A DNA stretch of 37,237 nucleotides from positions 1 to 37,237 of the forward strand of contig JADLHF010000109.1 in assembly GCA_020848935.1 (NCBI GenBank), given 5' to 3'. Both the position numbers and the translations under genes were made by a program. This stretch comes from Acetobacteraceae bacterium (GTDB lineage Bacteria > Pseudomonadota > Alphaproteobacteria > Acetobacterales > Acetobacteraceae). Below the pieces are notes generated by a model. That model was given only the letters and a program-made list of their open reading frames with translations. It was not told the origin of the DNA and ran no database searches. Below are positions 24,310 to 33,146 of this stretch, piece after piece. Numbering within the stretch: position 1 is the stretch's first letter; each line of letters starts with the position of its first letter.

Positions 24310-25449
24310 CTATCCGAAAATTTCGGAATTGTGCTGCCCGAGCTTGGGCGAGTCGCTGCGCGGGTGCGGGCGCTGGCCGTCGAAGTTCAGCGGCAGGCCG
24401 ATCACGGACAGCCCGCTGCCCGGCAGCGTGCGCTTGATGTCCATCGCCGCCAGCTGCTCGCTGGCGGCGAGTTCGGCGACGTTGTTGACCGGGGCAACCG
24501 GCACGCCGACCGCCTCCAGCGTCGCGATCCAGTCCGCACGGGTGCGGGTCTTCACCACCTCGGCGATCAGCGGGATCAGCGCCTCGCGGTTGGCCGCGCG
24601 CTTGCGGCCGTCTTCGAAGCGCGGGTCGGTTGCCCATTGCGGGTGGCCGAGGGCGCGGGCGGTCTTGACGAACAGCCGGTCGTTGCCGGCGGCGATGCAG
24701 ATCGGCCGGTCCGCGGTCTCGAACACCTGGTAGGGCACCAGCAGGTTGCTGCCGGTGCCGTGGCGCTGCGGGATGTTGCCGTTGTGCAGGTAGCCGTTCA
24801 GCGCCCCGCCGACCCAGGACACGGCGGTTTCGAACAGCGAACAGTCGATCACGCAGCCGCGCCCGGTGGCCAGGCGCTGCTGCAGCGCGCCGAGTGCCCC
24901 GATCACGCACCACATGCCGGTGGCCACGTCGTTGATCGCCGGGGCGCAGAAGGTGGGTGGGTCTTCCGGCCGGCCGGTCATCGTCATCACCGCGCCGAAG
25001 GCCTGCAGCAGCGGGTCGAAGCCCGGCGCGCCGCGCAGCGGGCCCTGGTGGCCGAAGGCCCAGATCGAGCAGTAGATCAGCCGCGGGTTCACCGCCGTCA
25101 TCACGTCCGGCCCGATGCCCATCTCGGCGACGATGCCGGGCCGCAGGTTCTGGATCAGGATGTCGGCGCCGGCGACGAGCTTCTTCAGCCTGGCCACGTC
25201 GGCGGCGTTCTTGATGTCCAGGGTGACCGATTTCTTGTTGCGGTTGGTGGCGTGGAAGAACAGCGCGTCGCCGTCGACGAACGGGGGCCCCCACAGCCGG
25301 GCGTCATCGCCGCCGTCGGGCTTTTCCACCTTGATCACCTCGGCGCCCATGTCGGCCAGGATCATGCCGGCCAGCGGCCCGGCCAGCGCCTGGCCCACCT
25401 CGATCACCGTGACGCCCGCCAGGGGGCCGCTCGCTTGGGGCGCGCTCAT
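24310..25449 (-). CDS. CoA-transferase family III (CaiB/BaiF)
   Basis: 379-residue family III CoA-transferase that moves CoA between carboxylic acids through an aspartyl-CoA intermediate. The N-terminal GPLAGVTVIEVGQALAGPLAGMILADMGAEVIKVE is the family hallmark. The catalytic Asp is D145 in GAPGFDPLLQAFG. FRR/NRNKKSVTLD and later RDR-like segments also match. Start ATG 25449 has AAGGA 7 nt upstream. It is first in a minus-strand run with the SDR and MaoC-like genes, suggesting activation and turnover of an organic acid. It is divergent from the orphan binding protein at 25532, which might deliver a substrate (inference). Confidence 0.93.
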   Translation of the reverse strand: MSAPQASGPLAGVTVIEVGQALAGPLAGMILADMGAEVIKVEKPDGGDDARLWGPPFVDGDALFFHATNRNKKSVTLDIKNAADVARLKKLVAGADILIQNLRPGIVAEMGIGPDVMTAVNPRLIYCSIWAFGHQGPLRGAPGFDPLLQAFGAVMTMTGRPEDPPTFCAPAINDVATGMWCVIGALGALQQRLATGRGCVIDCSLFETAVSWVGGALNGYLHNGNIPQRHGTGSNLLVPYQVFETADRPICIAAGNDRLFVKTARALGHPQWATDPRFEDGRKRAANREALIPLIAEVVKTRTRADWIATLEAVGVPVAPVNNVAELAASEQLAAMDIKRTLPGSGLSVIGLPLNFDGQRPHPRSDSPKLGQHNSEIFG

Positions 25450-25531
25450 CCATCGTTCCTTGTCGTTTCCAGTGGCGCGAGCCTAGGCTGGGCCAAGGTC
25501 GCTCGACAAGGCGGCAACCGGGAGTGGCTGG

Positions 25532-27139
25532 ATGGTGCGAGCAATCGGCATGGCGGCAATCGGCATGGCGGCAATCGGCATGGCGGTATTCTGCCTGGCC
25601 GCCCCGGTGGCCGCGGCACCGGCGGGCGCGCAGACCCTGCGCATGGCGGTGGGCGCGCAGGTCACCGCGCTGGACCCGCACTACCACAACCTCGGGCCGA
25701 ACAACGCCTTCGCTGCCATGCTGTTCTCCACCCTGCTGGAGACCGACGCCGAGGGCCGGCCGGGGCCGGGGCTGGCGGTGGCGTGGCGCCCGGTCGGCGA
25801 GGATGCCTGGGAGTTCCGCCTGCGCCCCGGCGTGGTGTTCCACAACGGCGCGAAGTTCACCGCCGACGACTTCGCCTTCACGGTGGAGCGCATTCCCCTG
25901 GTGGTGGCCAGCCCGGGCTCGTTCCGCACCTATACCCAGGCGATCCGGGCGGTGGAGGTGGTCGATCCGCTGACCCTGCGCATCCGCACCAAGGGGCCGT
26001 ACCCGCTGCTGCCGATCGACCTGGCCCAGGTGCCGGTGCTGAACCGCGCCACCCATGCCGGCGCGACCACCGATCGCTTCAACAGCGGCGAGCTGGCCAT
26101 CGGCACCGGCCCGTTCCGCCTGGCATCCTATCGCGCCGGCGAACGGGCGGAACTGCTGCGCAACGCCAGCTACTGGGGCACCGCGCCGGCCTGGCAGCAC
26201 GTGCAGTTCCGCATGGTGGCCAATACGCCGGCGCGGCTGACCGCGCTGCTGGCCGGCGACGTGGATTTCATCGACCAGGTGCCCACCGCCGATGTCGAGC
26301 GGCTGCGCGGCAATGCCGCCATCCGGCTGTCCGAGGCGGCCAGCCTGCGCTTCGTGTACGTCGCCTTCGACCATGCGCGCCGCGAGAACTCGCCGTTCAT
26401 CACCACGCTTGACGGCAGGCCGATGAAGGCCAACCCGCTGCAGGACGTGCGGGTGCGGCGCGCGCTGTCGCTGGCCATCGACCGCGACGCCATCGTGGCG
26501 CAGGTGATGGAGGGGGTGGCGCTGCCGATCAACCAGGTGGTGCCGCCCGGCGTGTACGGCTACGCCCCCGCGCTGGCGGCACCCAGGGCCGACCTGCCGG
26601 CAGCGCGCCGGCTGCTGGCCGAGGCGGGCTACCCGCGGGGCTTCGGCATCACCCTGCACGGCTCCAGCGACCGCTACCCCAACGACGCCAGGATCGCCCA
26701 GGCGGTGGGCCAGATGTGGACGCGGCTGGGGGTGCGCACCGACGTGGCGGTGACGCCGTTCGCCATCTACGTGCAGCGGGCGACCCGCCAGGAGTATTCG
26801 GCCTTCCTGGCGTCCTGGGGCAGCGGCAGCGCCGACCCCACCTCCGCGCTGCGCTCGGTGGTGGCCAGCTTCGATCCCGCGCGCGGCCTGGGCTCGGTCA
26901 ATCGCGGCCGCTACAGCAATCCCGCCTTCGATGCCGGGCTGATCACCGCGATGCACGAGATGGACCCGGCGCGGCGCGAGGCGATGCTGCGGGATATCAC
27001 CGTGCTGGCGATCGGCACCGATGTCGGCATCGTGCCGCTGCACATGCAGAAGAACGTCTGGGCGATGCGGCCGGGCCTGGTCCATGCCGGGCGGATCGAC
27101 GAGGCCACCCGCGCGCAGGACGTGCGCCCCGCGCGCTGA
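25532..27139 (+). CDS. ABC transporter substrate-binding protein, family 5 (orphan)
   Basis: 535-residue periplasmic dipeptide/oligopeptide-type binding protein. The signal peptide (about 1-34) is built from three AIGMA repeats followed by VFCLAAPVAAAPAGAQT. The mature part starts LRMAVGAQVTALDPHYHNLGPN and has the family block FRLRPGVVFHNGAKFTADDFAFTVERI near residues 95-120. Start ATG 25532 has GGGAG 7 nt ahead; ATGs inside the repeat are possible alternatives. No permease or ATPase gene is adjacent, so it must work with a transporter encoded elsewhere or act as a receptor. It is divergent from the CoA-transferase operon (82 bp) and is followed by an aminotransferase. Confidence 0.92.
   Translation: MVRAIGMAAIGMAAIGMAVFCLAAPVAAAPAGAQTLRMAVGAQVTALDPHYHNLGPNNAFAAMLFSTLLETDAEGRPGPGLAVAWRPVGEDAWEFRLRPGVVFHNGAKFTADDFAFTVERIPLVVASPGSFRTYTQAIRAVEVVDPLTLRIRTKGPYPLLPIDLAQVPVLNRATHAGATTDRFNSGELAIGTGPFRLASYRAGERAELLRNASYWGTAPAWQHVQFRMVANTPARLTALLAGDVDFIDQVPTADVERLRGNAAIRLSEAASLRFVYVAFDHARRENSPFITTLDGRPMKANPLQDVRVRRALSLAIDRDAIVAQVMEGVALPINQVVPPGVYGYAPALAAPRADLPAARRLLAEAGYPRGFGITLHGSSDRYPNDARIAQAVGQMWTRLGVRTDVAVTPFAIYVQRATRQEYSAFLASWGSGSADPTSALRSVVASFDPARGLGSVNRGRYSNPAFDAGLITAMHEMDPARREAMLRDITVLAIGTDVGIVPLHMQKNVWAMRPGLVHAGRIDEATRAQDVRPAR
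25542..25586. repeat. 15-bp in-frame tandem repeat, three copies, in a signal-peptide coding region
   Basis: Three perfect copies of CAATCGGCATGGCGG at 25542-25556, 25557-25571 and 25572-25586. Each adds AIGMA to the hydrophobic core of the signal peptide and each contains an in-frame ATG. Confidence 0.95.
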
Positions 27140-27204
27140 ACGGGGGGGTCCCGCCGAACCCGGCCCCCGCCGACCACGGTATCGGCGATGGGGCAAGGTG
27201 CGGC

Positions 27205-27234
27205 GTGACATCTGCAAGATGGCTGGGCTAGACT
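27205..27234 (+). promoter_or_regulatory. Possible promoter of the aminotransferase gene
   Basis: GTGACA (27205-27210), 18-bp spacer, TAGACT (27229-27234), about 20 nt before the expected start and 27 bp upstream of the ATG. Moderate match to sigma-70 hexamers. Confidence 0.35.
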
Positions 27235-27261
27235 TGTGCCAGCAACCCTCAAGAGGCAGCC

Positions 27262-28659
27262 ATGTCGCTCACCAACGCACCCGACCCGGAAGTCCGCAAA
27301 GCCGTTGTCAAGCAGGATCTGGAGAATGTCCTGCACCCCATCGTGCAGCACACCGCGCTGGAAAAGAACCAGATGGTGGTGACCGGCGCGCAGGGCTCGA
27401 CCGTGCGTGACCATGACGGCACCGAGTACCTGGATGCCATGGCCGGGCTGTGGTGCGTCAACATCGGCTATGGCCGCACCGAGCTGGCCGACATCGCCGC
27501 CGAGCAGATGCAGCAGATCGCCTACTTCCCGCACACCGCCATGAACTTCCCGGCCGCCCGCCTGGCCGAGCAGATGAACGGGCTGATGGGCGGCGGCTAC
27601 CACACCTATTTCGTGAACTCCGGCTCCGAGGCCAACGAGGCCGGCTTCAAGATCGCCCGCCAGTACCAGCGCCACGAGCAGAAGCAGGGCACCTTCCGCT
27701 ACAAGACGATCAGCCGCTACTTCGCCTATCACGGCACCACGCTCGCCACCCTGGCCGCCGGCGGCATGGGCGAGCGCAAGGGCAAGTTCGAGCCGCTGGG
27801 CGGCAACGAGTTCGTCCATGTCGCGGCACCGACCTGCTACCGCTGCCCGTTCAGCCTGGAATACCCGAGCTGCGAACTGGCCTGCGTGAAGAACATCGAG
27901 AGCACGATCCAGGGCGAGGGGCCGGATTCGATCGCAGAGATCCTGGTCGAGCCGATCATGTCCGGCGTCGGCATCGCCGTGCCGCCCGACGAGTACCTGC
28001 CCGAGGTGGAGAAGCTGTGCCGCAAATACGGCGCGCTGCTGCATGTCGATGAAGTGATCAACGGCTTCGGCCGCACCGGCAAGATGTTCGGCCACCAGCA
28101 TTACGGCGTGAAGCCGGACATCATGGCGGTGGCCAAGGGCATCGTGTCGGCCTACCTGCCGATCGCGGCGACCGTGGTGAAGAACGAGGTGTTCAACTCC
28201 TTCCTCGGCGAGGAGGCCGAGATGAAGCAGGTGATGCAGGTCAACACCTATGGCGGTCACCCCGTTGCCGCCGCGGTCGCGGTGCGCAACATCGAGATCA
28301 TGGCCGAGGAGAAGCTGGTCGAGCGCTCGGCCGAGATGGGCGCCTACTTCATGGACGGGCTGAAGTCGCTGCTGAGCCACCCGAACGTGGGCGATGTGCG
28401 CGGCAAGGGCCTGCTGCTCGGCCTGGAACTGGTGAAGAACAAGAAGACCAAGGAGCAGGTGGCCTCGGCCCATGTCGGCGCCATGGTCGGCTTCGCCAAG
28501 AAGCACGGCGTGATCATCGGCCGGTCGGGCGGTGGCAGCCGCCACTCCAACACGCTGACCTTCTCGCCGCCGCTGGTCATCACCCGCGCGGAGATCGACC
28601 GGATCATCGACGTGCTCGGCCGCGGCCTCAAGGAACACGGCGCGGCGATGTCGGCCTGA
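27262..28659 (+). CDS. Class III (omega) aminotransferase, taurine/beta-alanine-pyruvate type
   Basis: 465-residue PLP-dependent fold-type I aminotransferase. VNSGSEANE near residue 115 binds the PLP phosphate. YHGTT follows; HVDEVINGFGRTGKMFG carries the PLP-ring Asp. The Schiff-base lysine is K292 in DIMAVAKGIVSAYLP. The N-terminal KQDLENVLHPIVQH and DAMAGLWCVNIGYGRTELADIAAEQM resemble taurine--pyruvate and related omega-amino-acid aminotransferases, so a terminal amine to pyruvate or 2-oxoglutarate is the likely reaction; substrate not proven. AGAGG lies 5 nt before the ATG. It carries a cysteine-rich insert (CYRCPFSLEYPSCELAC, about 193-209) seen in that subgroup. Confidence 0.9.
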   Translation: MSLTNAPDPEVRKAVVKQDLENVLHPIVQHTALEKNQMVVTGAQGSTVRDHDGTEYLDAMAGLWCVNIGYGRTELADIAAEQMQQIAYFPHTAMNFPAARLAEQMNGLMGGGYHTYFVNSGSEANEAGFKIARQYQRHEQKQGTFRYKTISRYFAYHGTTLATLAAGGMGERKGKFEPLGGNEFVHVAAPTCYRCPFSLEYPSCELACVKNIESTIQGEGPDSIAEILVEPIMSGVGIAVPPDEYLPEVEKLCRKYGALLHVDEVINGFGRTGKMFGHQHYGVKPDIMAVAKGIVSAYLPIAATVVKNEVFNSFLGEEAEMKQVMQVNTYGGHPVAAAVAVRNIEIMAEEKLVERSAEMGAYFMDGLKSLLSHPNVGDVRGKGLLLGLELVKNKKTKEQVASAHVGAMVGFAKKHGVIIGRSGGGSRHSNTLTFSPPLVITRAEIDRIIDVLGRGLKEHGAAMSA

Positions 28660-28720
28660 TCCCGCCGGGGCTGCGCGGCGCTGCCCAGGATCGGCGACGC
28701 GTGTGACGCTGGAAGAACGA

Positions 28721-29644
28721 ATGGCACCGGCCCGACGCTTGTCGGGCCGGTTGCATTCTGCGGCCCTGGCGCTGCCGCCGGCGGTGCGCGGCATGATGTG
28801 GATGGCGGGCGCCGGCCTGACCTTCACCCTGCTGAACACGCTGATGCGCCTCATGTCCTTCACCCTGGATCCGCTGGAGATCGGCTTCCTGCGCTATCTC
28901 TGCGGGCTGGTGATCGTGTTCCCGCTGATGCTCAGCCGCGGTGTCGCCGGGCTGGTGCCGCATTCCATCGGCGGGCAGTTCTGGCGTGGCGCGGTGCACA
29001 CCTCGGGCATGCTGCTGTGGTTCACCGCGCTGCCGTTCATCCCGCTGGCCGACAACGTGGCGATCGGCTTCACCTCGCCGATCTTCATCATGCTGGGCGC
29101 ATCGCTGTTCCTGGGCGAGAGGCTGGTCTGGGCGCGCTGGGTGGCCGCCGCCTTCGGCTTCCTCGGCGTGCTGCTGGTGGTGGCGCCGTCGCTGTCCTGG
29201 CTCAGCGGGTCCGGCGGCGGCGGCTACTACCAGTTGGTCATGCTCGGCTCCTCGCCGCTGTTCGCCGCCTCGTTCCTGATCGTCAAGGCGCTGACCCGGC
29301 GCGACCGGGCCGAGGTGATCGTGCTGTGGCAGTCGATCACGGTGGCGCTGTTCCTGGCCCCCTTCGCGTTCTGGAACTGGACCTGGCCCAGTGCGGCGCA
29401 ATGGGCGATCCTGTTCGTCTGCGGCATCCTCGGCAGCCTGGGGCACTATCTGAGCACCCGCGCGCTGCGCACCGCCGATGCCTCGGCCACCCAGTCGGTG
29501 AAGTTCGTGGACCTGATCTGGGCCTCGCTGCTCGGCATGGCGGCGTTCGGCGAGTATCCCACCAACACCACCATGCTGGGCGGCTTCGTGATCTTCCTCT
29601 CCACCACCTGGATCGCACGGCGCGAAGCGCGGCTGCGGGCATGA
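28721..29644 (+). CDS. DMT-superfamily transporter (EamA family)
   Basis: 307-residue inner-membrane protein with about ten membrane helices in two EamA repeats, the pattern of drug/metabolite exporters. The first repeat includes LTFTLLNTLMRLMSF and ends GERLVWARWVAAAFGFLGVLLVV. The second ends GEYPTNTTMLGGFVIFLSTTW. The substrate is unknown; amino acids or small metabolites are typical. ATG 28721 has GGAAG 5 nt upstream; an in-frame GTG at 28703 is the alternative. It follows the aminotransferase by about 60 bp, so the pair may handle a common amine or amino acid (inference). The next gene begins 10 bp later. Confidence 0.9.
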   Translation: MAPARRLSGRLHSAALALPPAVRGMMWMAGAGLTFTLLNTLMRLMSFTLDPLEIGFLRYLCGLVIVFPLMLSRGVAGLVPHSIGGQFWRGAVHTSGMLLWFTALPFIPLADNVAIGFTSPIFIMLGASLFLGERLVWARWVAAAFGFLGVLLVVAPSLSWLSGSGGGGYYQLVMLGSSPLFAASFLIVKALTRRDRAEVIVLWQSITVALFLAPFAFWNWTWPSAAQWAILFVCGILGSLGHYLSTRALRTADASATQSVKFVDLIWASLLGMAAFGEYPTNTTMLGGFVIFLSTTWIARREARLRA

Positions 29645-29654
29645 CGGGACGCCG

Positions 29655-30368
29655 ATGATCGATTTCCACGAGGCCCCCGCCCGCCTGGCCGAGGGCCAGC
29701 GCGTCTATGCCATCGGCGACATCCATGGCTGCGCCGAACGGCTGTGGGCGCTGCACGCCGCCATCGCCGGGGACCTCGCCGCCCGGCCGGTGGCCCGGCC
29801 GCTGCTGCTGCATGTCGGCGACTACGTCGATCGCGGCCCGGACAGCGCCGCGGTGGTGCGCCGGCTGGCGGCCGGCGACCCGCTGCCGGGCGTGCCCACC
29901 GTGAACCTGATGGGCAACCACGAGCGCACCATGATCGACGCGCTGGACGGCGCCGGCGCCTCGGCCACCGACTGGATGATCTCCGGCGGGCGGGAGGCGC
30001 TGGCCAGCTGGGGCGGCGACCCCGACGCGCCGCGCGCCACCTGGCGGGCGCATGTGCCGGAGCCCGACCTGGCGTTCCTGCGCGGCCTGGCGCTCAGCCA
30101 CCGGCTGGGCGGCTACCTGTTCGCCCATGCCGGCATCCGCCCGGGCGTGGCGCTGGACCGCCAGAGCGGGCAGGACCTGCTGACCATCCGCAACTCGTTC
30201 CTGTACAGCGAACAGGATTTCGGCGTGGTGGTGGTGCATGGCCACACCCCGCGCATGGCGCCCGAGGTGCGCTTCAACCGCATCGGCATCGACACCGGCG
30301 CGGTATTCGGCGGCAAGCTGACCTGCGCGGTGCTGGAAGGCGCGCTGATCGGCTTCCTCCAGATCTGA
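29655..30368 (+). CDS. Metallophosphoesterase, serine/threonine-phosphatase (PPP) type
   Basis: 237-residue phosphatase of the bacterial PrpA/ApaH-like PPP group. All metal and catalytic motifs are present in order: GDIHG (residues 21-25), GDYVDRGPD near 55, GNHE near 91 with catalytic His, then FAHAGIRPG and VHGHTP. These coordinate two metal ions and activate water. Likely substrates are phosphoproteins or dinucleoside polyphosphates; its short length fits the protein-phosphatase subgroup. It starts 10 bp after the transporter stop, so it is co-transcribed with it. Confidence 0.92.
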   Translation: MIDFHEAPARLAEGQRVYAIGDIHGCAERLWALHAAIAGDLAARPVARPLLLHVGDYVDRGPDSAAVVRRLAAGDPLPGVPTVNLMGNHERTMIDALDGAGASATDWMISGGREALASWGGDPDAPRATWRAHVPEPDLAFLRGLALSHRLGGYLFAHAGIRPGVALDRQSGQDLLTIRNSFLYSEQDFGVVVVHGHTPRMAPEVRFNRIGIDTGAVFGGKLTCAVLEGALIGFLQI

Positions 30369-30446
30369 CGGTTTGCGCGCCGCCGAATTCCGTCTAACCA
30401 TCCCCCGCGGCCGGCGGCACCGGCCATTGCACGAAAGGACATGCCC

Positions 30447-30767
30447 GTGATCGTCGATCTGCGAATCTACACCTGCAAGCCCAACAAGATGGCCCAGTTC
30501 GTCAAGATCTATCAGGAACTGGCCTGGCCGCTGCAGCAGAAATACCTCGGCAACTGCCTGGGCTGGTACACCACGGTGGAAGGTCCGCTGAACCGCGTGG
30601 TGCACATGTGGGGCTACGCCGACCAGGGCGACCGCGAGACGCGCCGCCGTGCCATGGCCGGCGACCCGGCCTGGGGCGCCTATCTGGCCGCCGTCGCCGA
30701 CGCCGACGTGCTGCTGGAGATGGAGAACCGCATCCTGGCGCCGACGGCATTCTCCCCGGTGAAGTAG
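30447..30767 (+). CDS. NIPSNAP-family protein
   Basis: 106-residue small protein with a ferredoxin-like dimeric alpha/beta-barrel fold. The N-terminal IVDLRIYTCKPNKMAQFVKIYQE and the RVVHMWGYAD block with the TRRRAMAGDPAW helix are typical of bacterial NIPSNAP proteins, whose function is unknown. Two starts compete. ATG 30441 is only 1 nt after AAAGGA, too close. GTG 30447 is 7 nt after GGA and gives the family-typical beginning IVDLR, so GTG is chosen. It is last in the plus-strand run; the AT-rich repeat element follows 40 bp later. Confidence 0.85.
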   Translation: MIVDLRIYTCKPNKMAQFVKIYQELAWPLQQKYLGNCLGWYTTVEGPLNRVVHMWGYADQGDRETRRRAMAGDPAWGAYLAAVADADVLLEMENRILAPTAFSPVK

Positions 30768-30804
30768 GGCAAAGCCGCCACGGAAGCGGCGCGCGCAGGA
30801 AGAA

Positions 30805-30940
30805 AAGCAAGGCCTTCTTTTTCTGAAGAAAAAGAAGCAAAAAGACTTTTATCCCCTAGCGCGCCGCCGCCAGCAACAACTCGCAATTCAAGCGATAAAA
30901 GTTTTTTGGTTCTTTTTTTCAAAAAAGAACCCTTTCCTTT
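30805..30940. repeat. AT-rich two-hairpin interspersed element, copy 3
   Basis: Same orientation as copy 1. Hairpin A is at 30814-30837 (CTTCTTTTTC/TGAA/GAAAAAGAAG), followed by CAAAAAGACTTTTATCC, a 40-bp spacer, GATAAAAGTTTTTTGG, and hairpin B at 30909-30930 (GTTCTTTTTT/TC/AAAAAAGAAC). It lies between the convergent NIPSNAP and TPR genes and ends 5 bp before the TPR stop, where it can serve as terminator for both. Confidence 0.9.
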
Positions 30941-30944
30941 CTCT

Positions 30945-33047
30945 CTACTGCCGCGCCGGCCCGCCACGCAGCCGCGCCAGGTCGGCGGCCGCCCGCCGGT
31001 TGGCCGGTTGCAGCTGCACCACGCGGGCCAGCGCGCCGATCGCCTCGGCCCGCCGCCCCAGCGCGGCCAGCGCCACGCCCCGCCCATGCAGCGCGGGCGG
31101 ATCATCGGGCCGCTCCTTCAGCAGCGCGTCGAACACCGCCAGCGCCGGTTCGGTGCGCCCGAGGTCCAGCAGGGTCCAGCCGCGCACGGCCGTGGCCAGG
31201 CCGTCGCGCGGCGAGATGGCCAGGATGGCATCGATGGCCGCCAGCGCCTCCTCCGGCCGGTGCAGCGCCCGCAGCGCGTTGACGCGCGCCAGCCGGACCG
31301 TCGTGGCTTGCGGGTGGCGGGCGATCTCGGCGTCGAACACCGCGATTGCCTCCTCGGCCCGGCCATTCGCCAGCAGGGCATTGCCCAGCGCCTCCTGCAC
31401 GCCCGGCAGCTCCGGCTTGGCATCGGTGACCCGGCCGATCAGCGCCAGCGCCTCGGCCGGGCGGCCGGCATTCATCAGCACCATGCCTTCCAGCATCACG
31501 GCATCGAAATTGTTCGGTTGCAGGCGGCGCGCCGATTGCAGGTCGGTCAGCGCCTCGCGCGGCTTGCCGAGTTTCATCAGCAGATGCGCCGAGCTGATAT
31601 GCGACCAGACCGAGCTGCCCTCATTGGCCACCGCCTGCTTCTGCGCGTCCAGCGCCGCTTCGCTGCGGCCGAGATCGGCCAGCGCCTGCGCCTTGACGTT
31701 CCACAGCAGCGGATAGGTCGCCTCGCGGCGCTCGATCGAGTCGAGCGTGCTCAGCGCCTCCTCGGCCCGGCCGCTGCGCACCAGCGAGCGGGCGTAGAGC
31801 ACGGAGACGCGGAACTCCACCCGCGGCGGCAGGCGCTGTTCCTGGGCCAACGCCACCAGCTTGGGGCGGATCTGGTTTTCCGGCGCGCCGCTGTCGGCCA
31901 CCGTCCAGGCATAGACCAGCGGGTTCAGCCGGCGCCACAGCTCCGGCGCCATGGCCGCGAACACCCGCTCCACATCCTCGTCCGGGCCGCCTTCGACCCG
32001 CGCGATCTGGCCACCGCCGGGCGTGCGCAGGCGCATGGCGATGCGGTTGTCGGCCAAAAGGGTGATGTCGCCGGTCACGCGCCGCAGCGGCACGCCGCGC
32101 CATTCGCGCAGCAGGCTGGCCAGGCTGCGCAAATTCAGCCGGTTGGGCAGGACGCTGATGCCGGGAATCGGGCCCAGATCGTCCTTGCCGGGTCGGCTGC
32201 GGGAATTGTTGGCGGCGGCCAGCAGCACGGCCTCCATCGCATCCAGCAGCCGGGCGGCGGCCACTTCGCCGGTCAGCCCGCGTGCCGCCAGTTCGGCCGG
32301 CACGGCGATCGGCAGGATCTCCACATCGATGCGCCGGCCCTCGCGCAGGACCGGCCAGGCGGCCAGCGCCACGGCGCCGGCCAGCAGCAGAACGATGACC
32401 GACACGCGCAACAGCCACCCGACCGCGGCCAGCAACCAGCCGGGGCGGGCGGGCGGGAGGGCGGCCGGGGGGGCGGCCGCCACCATCAGCGGCATGCCCG
32501 TCGCCGGCGCGGCGGTGGCCGGACGCGGCGGGGCAGCGCCAGCCGCATCGGCCGACACCGCCTCGCCATGCCCGACGACGGCGCTCGCCGCCCCGGCATT
32601 CGGTTCGGCGGCGGGCGCGGCGAGGTTTTCACCGGACCCGGCGGGCACGTCCGGCGGCGGCGGGCCGTACATCTCCGAAGGGCCGACCGGCGGCGCCGCG
32701 GCCGGCGCGACAGGCGGCGGGGCGGCCAAGGGGGGCGGCACCAGGGGCGCTGCGGCCGGTGGTGCCGCGGCCGGGGGTGCCACGGTCGGGGGTGCCACGG
32801 TCGGGGGCGCTTCGGTCGGGGCGGGCCGCGGGGCCGGCCGCACCGAGGGGGCGGGAGGGGCCTGGGGCGGGGTTGCCGGGCTCGGCGCCCTGGCCGATCC
32901 GCTGAACCAGGATTTCTTGCGCTGGCTGGATTGCGCCACGTTGCCCTGCAGCATCGCGGCCATCTCGGCCGACTCGGCGGCCATCCTGGCGGCCCGCACG
33001 GCCCGGCGCCGGCGCCGCTCCAGATAGGTCCTGAGCCAACCCAGCAT
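30945..33047 (-). CDS. Membrane-anchored tetratricopeptide-repeat protein
   Basis: 700 residues. The N-terminal basic helix MLGWLRTYLERRRRRAVRAARMAAESAEMAAML is followed by a long Pro/Ala-rich linker (about 50-200; PPTVAPPTVAPPAAAPPAAAP repeats). One transmembrane helix follows near 215-240 (VSVIVLLLAGAVALAAWPVL). A non-TPR domain comes next, including an FAAMAPELWRRLNPLVYAW segment, and the C-terminal third is a run of about eight TPRs with A-L-x-D/G-R patterns. TPRs mediate protein contacts; the role is unknown. Start ATG 33047 has GGAGG 8-9 nt ahead; the frame stays open upstream without coding character. An FNR/FixK-type box with a spaced -10 lies upstream, so oxygen- or redox-responsive expression is likely. 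Confidence 0.85.
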   Translation of the reverse strand: MLGWLRTYLERRRRRAVRAARMAAESAEMAAMLQGNVAQSSQRKKSWFSGSARAPSPATPPQAPPAPSVRPAPRPAPTEAPPTVAPPTVAPPAAAPPAAAPLVPPPLAAPPPVAPAAAPPVGPSEMYGPPPPDVPAGSGENLAAPAAEPNAGAASAVVGHGEAVSADAAGAAPPRPATAAPATGMPLMVAAAPPAALPPARPGWLLAAVGWLLRVSVIVLLLAGAVALAAWPVLREGRRIDVEILPIAVPAELAARGLTGEVAAARLLDAMEAVLLAAANNSRSRPGKDDLGPIPGISVLPNRLNLRSLASLLREWRGVPLRRVTGDITLLADNRIAMRLRTPGGGQIARVEGGPDEDVERVFAAMAPELWRRLNPLVYAWTVADSGAPENQIRPKLVALAQEQRLPPRVEFRVSVLYARSLVRSGRAEEALSTLDSIERREATYPLLWNVKAQALADLGRSEAALDAQKQAVANEGSSVWSHISSAHLLMKLGKPREALTDLQSARRLQPNNFDAVMLEGMVLMNAGRPAEALALIGRVTDAKPELPGVQEALGNALLANGRAEEAIAVFDAEIARHPQATTVRLARVNALRALHRPEEALAAIDAILAISPRDGLATAVRGWTLLDLGRTEPALAVFDALLKERPDDPPALHGRGVALAALGRRAEAIGALARVVQLQPANRRAAADLARLRGGPARQ

Positions 33048-33146
33048 TCCACCGACCTCCGAACCCCGTGGCGCTGCAACCGACCCGTCACGCCAATCGA
33101 GATTTCCAGCCTCTACGGCCCGCGAGCCCCTGCGGTCAATGCATGG

